From positions 1 through 14,109 of the forward strand of contig CAYUJW010000026.1 of the NCBI GenBank assembly GCA_964445135.1: a DNA stretch of 14,109 bases, read 5' to 3'. A model generated the notes under the pieces. It was not told where the DNA came from and did not search any database. It saw nothing but the letters and a program-made list of their open reading frames with translations. Position numbers and translations under genes: made by a program. The DNA comes from JACOTV01 sp964445135 (GTDB lineage: Bacteria > Patescibacteriota > Microgenomatia > UBA1406 > GWC2-37-13). This document shows, piece after piece, positions 6,265 to 11,358 of the stretch. How positions within the stretch are numbered: position 1 is the stretch's first letter; each line of letters opens with the position of its first letter.

Positions 6265-6882
6265 ATGAATACCTATATCTTAGACACCAACCTCTTTTTT
6301 AACATGGAGCCGGGGTTACAGTTGGGAAAAACTACCAAAGACGTGTTGGTTCGCGCAACTGAGCTGATGAAGGCGCAAAAAAATGCAACATATATCATGT
6401 CGCCACGAATTGTTGATGAGCTCAAATCATTTTTTGATCAAGAGCTCCCCTCATATGTTGAGGACTTTTTGGTATGTGTCGATATTCGATCTCCTGACCC
6501 GTCAAAAGTCCAGTTTTCAGCATCAGTGTTTTACGCACTTATTGACGATGTGCGTGAGCGCAACTACAAAGGCCTTCGAGCAGCAGAAGATGAAATCCGA
6601 AAAGCGGCCTCTCAAATGATGGGAAAAGAAGTGTTGCCCAAGCAGGCGTTTGAGATGACTGTGGGTGCAAACATCCAATCTTTTCGCACTAGGTATCGCA
6701 ATGCGACACGAACCGGATTTATCGATAGCTTGGCAGACTTAGACATCATCATGCTTGCGCGTGAATTAGATGGCTATATTGTCACAACTGACGAAGGTGT
6801 GCTGGAGTGGGGTCGAACATTTGGAGTCAAAGAGCTGCCTGCTGAATTGTTTGCGAAGCATCTTGAGCACGACGCTGCGTAG
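6265..6882 (+). CDS. RNA-free ribonuclease P, HARP family (UPF0278)
   Basis: The 205-residue PIN-like metallonuclease resembles Aquifex aeolicus RNase P (Aq_880), which removes 5' leaders from pre-tRNA without an RNA subunit. The family was earlier annotated as RNA ligase partner. Matching blocks, compared from memory, are YILDTNLFFN at the N-terminus, FYALIDDVRERNYKGLRAAED (family: [22 protein letters not shown]), RYRNATRTGFIDSLADLDIIMLARELDG, and VTTDEGVLEWG. The acidic site residues D7, D154, D158 and D176 are present. The last three are each shifted by 16 from the Aquifex D138, D142 and D160, which points to a 16-residue insertion near residues 117-133, in the helical spike region. The ATG at 6265 places the first Asp at residue 7 as in the family, so the 14-residue upstream extension is rejected. 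It is divergent from dnaA. Its end overlaps the next gene by 56 bp. Confidence 0.88.
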   Translation: MNTYILDTNLFFNMEPGLQLGKTTKDVLVRATELMKAQKNATYIMSPRIVDELKSFFDQELPSYVEDFLVCVDIRSPDPSKVQFSASVFYALIDDVRERNYKGLRAAEDEIRKAASQMMGKEVLPKQAFEMTVGANIQSFRTRYRNATRTGFIDSLADLDIIMLARELDGYIVTTDEGVLEWGRTFGVKELPAELFAKHLEHDAA

Positions 6883-7411
6883 AAACATCTTCTTTTGCTG
6901 GCTCAACATCCTCTTCTTCTTGTAGTAAAAACTGCGAAAAAAATGTGGCAAGCCGATCAACCGCTGTGTTTGGTGCCTGATCGTAGTAAATCAAGTGCTT
7001 TGTCAAAAGCTGGGTAATTTGATCTTGCAGTTCATGAGGAATCACAATATAGGTGTGAGTTACATATGGCTCATGCCCCACCAGCACTAATTGCGTATAT
7101 CGAAGCTTTTTTGTGTAGTAAAAATGCGAAAGCGACTCCCAACGATATGTTGCGCCAGCTGTGTCTATGCCAAACTGAGTTACGCGGTGGATTGCCTCCG
7201 GTGGCTCAATAACCGTAAAGACGTAGGCGATAAATACCAGCGCCCACACAGGAAATACCATCATAAAATCACCAAACAACAAAACAATTATGGTGACAAT
7301 TCCACCCATGAGTAAATAGAAGCGAATGACTTGTGGTCCCCGCTTCATAAATGGTCGCAATGGAGAGCGCCATATCAAGAGTGTTTGCGGGTTATTATTT
7401 GTCTCTTGCAT
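6827..7411 (-). CDS. Membrane protein with PH-like domain, CPR hypothetical
   Basis: The 194-residue product has no function I can name. A short cytosolic start (WRSPLRPFMKRGPQVIRFYL) leads into two hydrophobic segments (about residues 28-48 and 50-68). A soluble domain follows, with IHRVTQFGIDTAGATYRWESLSHFYYTKK and YIVIPHELQDQITQLLTKHL, a strand-rich pattern ending in a helix that resembles bacterial PH-like membrane domains. The tail (about 160-194) is acidic, then Gln/Ala-rich. I recognise the overall pattern as recurring in Patescibacteria. The last 56 bp are antisense to the end of the HARP gene. A promoter with -35 TTGACA and -10 TATACT lies just upstream, 10 nt before the ATG, without an SD. 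Confidence 0.75.
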   Translation of the reverse strand: MQETNNNPQTLLIWRSPLRPFMKRGPQVIRFYLLMGGIVTIIVLLFGDFMMVFPVWALVFIAYVFTVIEPPEAIHRVTQFGIDTAGATYRWESLSHFYYTKKLRYTQLVLVGHEPYVTHTYIVIPHELQDQITQLLTKHLIYYDQAPNTAVDRLATFFSQFLLQEEEDVEPAKEDVSTQRRAQDASQTIQQAAL

Positions 7412-7421
7412 ACTAAGCTTC

Positions 7422-7448
7422 AGTATACACTATTTGGCGTGTTGTCAA
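7422..7448 (-). promoter_or_regulatory. Promoter of the PH-like membrane protein gene
   Basis: On the minus strand a perfect -35 TTGACA (7443-7448) and -10 TATACT (7422-7427) are separated by 15 bp, shorter than the optimum. The -10 ends 10 nt before the ATG at 7411, so the transcript would be nearly leaderless. Confidence 0.6.
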
Positions 7449-7470
7449 ACAAATGGCCGGAAACGACAAA

Positions 7471-7803
7471 TTACAGCCACTGAGTGTACTGACAGCCCAA
7501 AGCTTGCTTTGTTTTCGGATCCCACGTGTTTGTTGAGCATTTTTTCAAACGCTTTCCCGCGGCAGATGTATAGATAACAAGCTTCTTTCCACAATCTGGA
7601 CAATCTTCGTCCGTTTCTTCGGTGTTTCCCTTCATCCACTCTACATAGGTGCATCCTGACGCAGTTTTTGTTTCAGGATCCCATTTATTTGTTGAGCAGC
7701 GCTTCATTCGCTTGCCCGATCGTGTGGTTGATTCAATAAGTGCGGCTCCGCATGTTGGGCACACGTCGGATGTCGATTGTTCGCTTGGTGTTTGAGTATT
7801 CAT
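7471..7803 (-). CDS. Duplicated zinc-ribbon protein, topoisomerase C4-type
   Basis: The 110-residue product consists almost entirely of two copies of one zinc-ribbon unit, 53 residues apart. The cysteines are C15, C18, C36, C51 and C68, C71, C89, C104, with identical internal spacing (3, 18, 15). Each unit begins CPxCG and continues SGKRMKRCSTNKWDPETK or AGKRLKKCSTNTWDPKTK before the last Cys. This resembles the C4 zinc ribbons at the C-terminus of type IA DNA topoisomerases, which bind single-stranded DNA, but has about 10 extra residues between the last two cysteines. No topoisomerase domain is attached. It could be a stand-alone nucleic-acid-binding protein. Its upstream region contains the TGACAA cluster, and the HU gene lies upstream on the same strand behind a terminator. 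Confidence 0.75.
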   Translation of the reverse strand: MNTQTPSEQSTSDVCPTCGAALIESTTRSGKRMKRCSTNKWDPETKTASGCTYVEWMKGNTEETDEDCPDCGKKLVIYTSAAGKRLKKCSTNTWDPKTKQALGCQYTQWL

Positions 7804-7817
7804 AATGAAGTCATATT

Positions 7818-7846
7818 ATCATAGTTGTCTTTAAAATCCATGACAA
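7818..7846 (-). promoter_or_regulatory. Promoter of the zinc-ribbon gene
   Basis: On the minus strand -35 TTGTCA (7841-7846) and -10 TATGAT (7818-7823) are separated by 17 bp, each one base from consensus. The -10 ends 14 nt before the ATG at 7803. The -35 is itself one of the repeated TTGTCA/TGACAA hexamers, so a repressor at these sites would compete with polymerase. Confidence 0.55.
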
Positions 7847-7901
7847 GGTTGGCAGAATCCATGACAATTTGTCACGAGCCGCTTGTCATATATGCTGACA
7901 A
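7835..7901. repeat. Cluster of TGACAA direct and inverted repeats
   Basis: Five perfect copies of TGACAA or its complement lie in 61 bp: 7841-7846, 7862-7867, 7869-7874, 7883-7888 and 7896-7901. The first two sit in a 12-bp direct repeat, AATCCATGACAA (7835-7846 and 7856-7867), 21 bp apart. TGACAATTTGTCA (7862-7874) is a palindrome, and TTGTCA-N7-TGACAA (7883-7901) is a second one. The 21-bp phase of three copies (7841, 7862, 7883) suits one protein binding one DNA face. It overlaps the zinc-ribbon promoter. Confidence 0.65.
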
Positions 7902-7902
7902 T

Positions 7903-7960
7903 AAAAAAGCTCCGCCTCTACCGCGACCAATTTTTGTGATGGTCATGATAAAAGCGGAGC
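7903..7960 (-). terminator. Rho-independent terminator after the HU gene
   Basis: On the minus strand a perfect 7-bp stem, GCTCCGC / GCGGAGC (7954-7960 and 7909-7915), carries an inner hairpin GACCA/TGGTC (7925-7929, 7940-7944) and is followed directly by TTTTTT (7903-7908). It begins 15 nt past the HU stop. Confidence 0.8.
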
Positions 7961-7975
7961 CATGAAGAACGAGTC

Positions 7976-8248
7976 TTATTTGATCATTCTCTTTAAGGAC
8001 TTTCCGGCGGTAAAGCCAGGAGTCTTTGTTGATGGGATTTGAATCTCCGCACCTGTTTGTGGATTTCGTCCCTTTCGTGATGCGCGTTTGCGAACCATAA
8101 AAGTACCAAACCCGGTAACCACTACCTTTTCTCCACGCTTCATTGCGCCTGAGATGGTTCCAAATACTGCGTTAACGGCATCTTTGGAAGCTTTTGAGGT
8201 AAGTCCAGCTTTTTTTGCAACTTGTGCAATAAGATCTGCTTTTGTCAT
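7976..8248 (-). CDS. hup: HU-family DNA-binding protein
   Basis: The 90-residue product is full length for HU, a dimeric nucleoid protein that bends DNA. The N-terminal helices (MTKADLIAQVAKKAGLTSKASKDAVNAVF) carry the dimer interface. The family signature GFGTFMVRKRASRKGRNPQTG spans about residues 46-66, including the RNPxTG tip of the DNA-clasping arm. The C-terminus (FTAGKSLKRMIK) matches the family. A good SD-like AGGGGGTGA lies 10 nt before the ATG. A -10 TATACA (8282-8287) further up gives a leader of about 26 nt. The gene forms a single unit ended by the terminator at 7903-7960. Confidence 0.95.
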   Translation of the reverse strand: MTKADLIAQVAKKAGLTSKASKDAVNAVFGTISGAMKRGEKVVVTGFGTFMVRKRASRKGRNPQTGAEIQIPSTKTPGFTAGKSLKRMIK

Positions 8249-8543
8249 TGTTGTTGATTCACCCCCTTTTCAAAAAATAAATGTATAACACGACGTCGCG
8301 CTATAATTTGTCACTTGCTTCGCCCTATTGGGATCGCGCGATTAAATAATAGCTTATTGCAACGGGCCAATCGAACACTCCACATTTGGCTTGCTACGAT
8401 AGGCTATGCGCATAAGAATAGTTAAATTTCACTGCCATGTCAATCTATATTTAAATAGTCTTACTGTAACAATGCCCATCAATTGAATAGTATAGTTGGA
8501 GCCTTAAAATAAGCTTGCGATAAGAATCGTTTTTATATTCACC
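8249..8543. other. Divergent intergenic region, no gene recognised
   Basis: These 295 bp lie between the divergent HU and AI-2E genes. They hold the HU leader and SD (minus), TATACA (8282-8287, minus), the palindrome CGACGTCG (8291-8298), a plus-strand TATAAT (8302-8307) directly followed by TTGTCA (8308-8313), and the palindromes ATCGCGCGAT (8333-8342) and TATGCGCATA (8405-8414). Short pairings such as CGATT/AATCG (about 8340-8376) could fold in a long leader. No tRNA fold or coding frame could be supported. Confidence 0.5.
8534..8539 (+). promoter_or_regulatory. -10 element for the AI-2E-family gene
   Basis: TATATT ends 4 nt before the first ATG (8544) and 7 nt before the second (8547). 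No -35 is evident, and there is no SD. The spacing would favour a leaderless start at 8547. Confidence 0.3.
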
Positions 8544-9611
8544 ATGATGTACAATAAATATGTGAAATCATTTAAGGTTGAAATAACGCTCAAGACCATT
8601 CTCCTTACTCTCGCGGTCATCATTGGCGTACAAGTTGCCTGGATGGTTAAAGATGTCATCTTCTCTCTCGTTATTGGGTTTATTCTCATGAGCGCCTTCA
8701 ATCCAACGGTTACGTATTTGGAGAAATTTCGCATTCCTCGAGCGCTATCTGCATTGGTAATTTTTGCAATGTTAATAGGTGGAATAAGCTACCTGGTCGC
8801 GGTAATTCTCCCCCCAATTATTGAAGAGACAGTGTTGTTGGTGAAAAACCTGCCAGGTCAGCTTCAGCAAGCAGAATGGCTACAAAGCCCGCTCATTCGA
8901 TCATTTGAGTTAGAAGAGCGCGCTCGAGAAGCGGCACCAGCAATCACAAATTCACTATTTGGAATCTTGTCACAAGCATTTTCAAACGTGTTGTTCATCC
9001 TCACCACACTATTTTTTGGTTACTATCTGCTGATAGAAGAGCATGCGGTTCGAAGATTTTTGTTGCACATTGTTCCCCCGCCTGAAGCTGGTCGAATAGA
9101 GCTTGTTATGGATAAGGTAGAAAGGCGTATGCGCGATTGGTTGTGGGGACAATTGATACTTATGTTTACGATTGGCACCCTCACTTACATTGGGCTTACG
9201 CTCATTGATGTCCGTTTTGCGCTTCCGCTGGCGGTGATTGCGGGGTTGCTTGAGGTGATCCCAATTATTGGCCCAACCGTGTCTGTAGTGCCCGCCCTCT
9301 TGTTCACGGCGCCAGAATCCACATTCTTAGGATTGAGCGTATTGGCGCTCTACTTCATAGTTCAGCAAATTGAAAACCAGATATTGGTGCCGCTTGTTGT
9401 TCGTAAAACAGTTGGACTCAACCCTATCGTCACGCTATTGGTATTGATTTTAGGAGGGCGATTTGCTGGAATTGCAGGAATGTTTCTTGCCATTCCAATT
9501 ACACTCTTTATCGAAACAGTCCTCCATGAACTCTCATATTTGAGAAAGCCACATCCTTCCGAAGTACAAAAACGCGAACGCGTGTCGCCGTTTGCAGGAA
9601 AAGCACGGTAA
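8544..9611 (+). CDS. AI-2E family transporter (PF01594-type membrane permease)
   Basis: The 355-residue product is typical in length and pattern for the AI-2E/UPF0118 family of multi-pass permeases, whose members have been linked to signal export or Na+/H+ exchange; the substrate here is unknown. Hydrophobic pairs lie at about residues 16-52 and 62-92, with further segments at about 145-168, 208-265, 270-290 and 300-335. A soluble loop (about 95-140) follows the first half. The conserved stretch LPLAVIAGLLEVIPIIGPTVSVVPALL and the later QQIENQILVPLVVRKTVGLNPIVTLLVLILGG are family hallmarks. Two adjacent ATGs open the frame, so the start may be 8547. The stop codon abuts the convergent HD gene's stop with no gap, inside a copy of the 33-bp repeat, so the C-terminal GKAR is encoded by that repeat. 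Confidence 0.93.
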   Translation: MMYNKYVKSFKVEITLKTILLTLAVIIGVQVAWMVKDVIFSLVIGFILMSAFNPTVTYLEKFRIPRALSALVIFAMLIGGISYLVAVILPPIIEETVLLVKNLPGQLQQAEWLQSPLIRSFELEERAREAAPAITNSLFGILSQAFSNVLFILTTLFFGYYLLIEEHAVRRFLLHIVPPPEAGRIELVMDKVERRMRDWLWGQLILMFTIGTLTYIGLTLIDVRFALPLAVIAGLLEVIPIIGPTVSVVPALLFTAPESTFLGLSVLALYFIVQQIENQILVPLVVRKTVGLNPIVTLLVLILGGRFAGIAGMFLAIPITLFIETVLHELSYLRKPHPSEVQKRERVSPFAGKAR

Positions 9612-9625
9612 TTATGCGGGAAATA
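9593..9625 (+). repeat. 33-bp repeat, copy 1
   Basis: The units are TGCAGGAAAA, GCACGGTAATTA and TGCGGGAAATA. It matches copy 2 at 29 of 33 positions, including the identical 20-mer at 9603-9622. TAATTA in its middle supplies the stop codons of both the AI-2E gene (TAA) and the convergent HD gene. Confidence 0.75.
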
Positions 9626-11231
9626 TTTTCGTAAGCGAAACGTGTCGCAAGCGATCTGTACTCACCTCTTCATCAAGTGCAACTATGATGCGTCGAGTGG
9701 CGCTTGAAATAGGGAGTGGCGACATGATTTCCAAGGCATCAACAATCTCCTCTGGGGTACGAGGGCGGTTATTTCCACTCAAGGAATCCTGAAGAGCAAT
9801 TGGCATAAAGAGGCCAGATTCTGGAACATCTAAAATATTGTGCTCATTTCCATTCGCAACACAATCGGCAAGCGTTGGCTGATCATCAAAAATTTTTATA
9901 ATTGTGCCATCTGGAGTCTGAAAGTAACTGGTTCGACGGCCAAGAGCACGAGAGACATCATGAATGGGCGAGTAAAAAGATGCGGCAGTTTCATCCTGTC
10001 CTGCTCGATTTAGCTCAAGCTCCTCAGCAGAGCCAACGATATCTGAAAAACTGCCAGGAGGACAAACAAATTTTAATTGAACCCAAAAGGGCAGCAGTCC
10101 CCGCTCTTGAGCTTCTGAGTGTGTAAGAACTGGTAATTCTGGAGTTGGTGTTTGTGCAACAAGCACAGCCGAGGCATGAGCGTTTTTGGCGCGCAATACC
10201 CACTCGGATGGGTTTTCCAATTCATGATTCAGGCGCGTTATGACTGAGTCATCGCTTGGCTTAAGTAGCCCATCTTTTGGATCTCCCAAGTCAAAGTGCT
10301 TAGCAAGGCGAATAAGAATTGCGGTTGACGCATCTGAGCCAATATAGCGCGCCAGAGAGGCAACCTCAAAGGCGCGCGAAAGCTTAGCCGCAGACATGAG
10401 ATCATCACCCAAATTATTCAGCACATCGTGTGCCTTTACCACCAAACATGAAGTCAGCGTGCGAAGGCGCAAGTGCGGATCTTGGTGTTTGTCTGCGACC
10501 TCAAACATGCGATACAGTGCGCTCATCCCCTTTACCACCTCGTCTTTGTAGTCCACATCCTCCACTCCATCTGAGGATGTTTCGGGAATCTCAGCGAGCG
10601 CTTGGGCACGATAGCCCACCAAATCGCAGTTATACAATACATCCCGGATCGCAGGAGGTATCCCATCTTTTGTTTTACGATAATCTGTCAGCGCCTCAAC
10701 ATTTAGCTGGACTTGTGATGCGAGACCGGGAAACTCCTGATCATAAGGAGCAAGCATCTGATTGATAATCGGTAGCCAATCCTCTCCGTCAACGTTCCCC
10801 CATCTGACATCTTCAACTACATCATGAATAAGCGCGCTTAAAATCAGTTCAAAATCATACTCTTTCGAAAGGTAGGTTTCTGGAACATCTTCATATGGTG
10901 AACGCCCCATGAGTGAGGTGGCCACCTCAACTGGATGGGTAATGTACGGCTCTCCGGTCGTTTTTCGAACCCGCTTATCTTCTCGCTCGTTTTGTCCATG
11001 GAGTACGACTGCAAAATCCAGCACGTCCATTATTGCGCGCGTTTTGCTTGATCCCTGTACAAAGCGTTCTGCGGCTAATTCCCGAAACGAATCAATCTTC
11101 AAACAAGTTTCGGGTGAAGTTGCGCGAAGTTGCTCATACACCACCCCACTCTGTTTATGGACGTCACTTAGTATGGTTTCATCTATTGGTCCAGCTTCAT
11201 TCGCCGCGCCACTAAAGTCTTTCTCTTGCAT
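9612..11231 (-). CDS. RelA/SpoT-type HD-domain protein, putative (p)ppGpp hydrolase
   Basis: From the ATG at 11231 the product has 539 residues. The HD region resembles the RelA/SpoT hydrolase domain: GEPYITHPVEVA (H99), LILSALIHDVVEDV (H136, D137, then ED) and VVKAHDVLNNL, matching KLADRLHNM (D269). These residues hold Mn2+ in enzymes that remove the 3'-pyrophosphate of (p)ppGpp. After about residue 300 no synthetase, TGS or ACT domain is recognisable; the C-terminal part (to SLTKIFPA) is unassigned. A hydrolase-only role is therefore inferred, and other nucleotide substrates remain possible. The upstream in-frame ATGs (11240, 11279) are disfavoured: TATAAT (11239-11244) ends 7 nt before 11231, and the 11279 codon lies in a repeat. 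The last codons lie in another copy of that repeat. Confidence 0.75.
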   Translation of the reverse strand: MQEKDFSGAANEAGPIDETILSDVHKQSGVVYEQLRATSPETCLKIDSFRELAAERFVQGSSKTRAIMDVLDFAVVLHGQNEREDKRVRKTTGEPYITHPVEVATSLMGRSPYEDVPETYLSKEYDFELILSALIHDVVEDVRWGNVDGEDWLPIINQMLAPYDQEFPGLASQVQLNVEALTDYRKTKDGIPPAIRDVLYNCDLVGYRAQALAEIPETSSDGVEDVDYKDEVVKGMSALYRMFEVADKHQDPHLRLRTLTSCLVVKAHDVLNNLGDDLMSAAKLSRAFEVASLARYIGSDASTAILIRLAKHFDLGDPKDGLLKPSDDSVITRLNHELENPSEWVLRAKNAHASAVLVAQTPTPELPVLTHSEAQERGLLPFWVQLKFVCPPGSFSDIVGSAEELELNRAGQDETAASFYSPIHDVSRALGRRTSYFQTPDGTIIKIFDDQPTLADCVANGNEHNILDVPESGLFMPIALQDSLSGNNRPRTPEEIVDALEIMSPLPISSATRRIIVALDEEVSTDRLRHVSLTKIFPA

Positions 11232-11238
11232 GGGGTAC

Positions 11239-11244
11239 ATTATA
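11239..11244 (-). promoter_or_regulatory. -10 element for the HD gene
   Basis: A perfect TATAAT on the minus strand ends 7 nt before the ATG at 11231. No -35 was found at 16-18 bp. This spacing puts transcription at the start codon itself. Confidence 0.5.
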
Positions 11245-11265
11245 AATGCCAAGTGGCCCAAACGC

Positions 11266-11298
11266 TGCGGCAAATGCACGGTAATTATGCGGGAATTA
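11266..11298 (+). repeat. 33-bp repeat, copy 2
   Basis: The units are TGCGGCAAA, TGCACGGTAATTA and TGCGGGAATTA. The copy lies between pgi and the HD gene, 27 bp upstream of the HD -10. It matches copy 1 at 29 of 33 positions and copy 3 at 24 of 33. Confidence 0.75.
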
Positions 11299-11325
11299 TT
11301 ACAACAGGTTCAAAATTGAGCTTGT

Positions 11326-11358
11326 TGCGGGATAAATGCGGAGAATATGCGGGAATTA
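11326..11358 (+). repeat. 33-bp repeat, copy 3 (three exact 11-bp units)
   Basis: Three consecutive 11-mers, TGCGGGATAAA, TGCGGAGAATA and TGCGGGAATTA, end exactly on the pgi stop codon (11356-11358). It is 60 bp from copy 2 and in the same orientation. Confidence 0.75.

Noticed and set aside
6265..6882. VapC-type PIN toxin
   Set aside because: The protein is longer than VapC, has no antitoxin gene upstream, and matches the HARP-specific blocks (DDVRERNYKGLRAAED, TGFIDSLADLD).
8315..8420. Possible tRNA or small structured RNA gene
   Set aside because: A GTTCGATT-like stretch on the minus strand recalls a T-arm, but no acceptor stem, anticodon arm or matching D-arm could be assembled.
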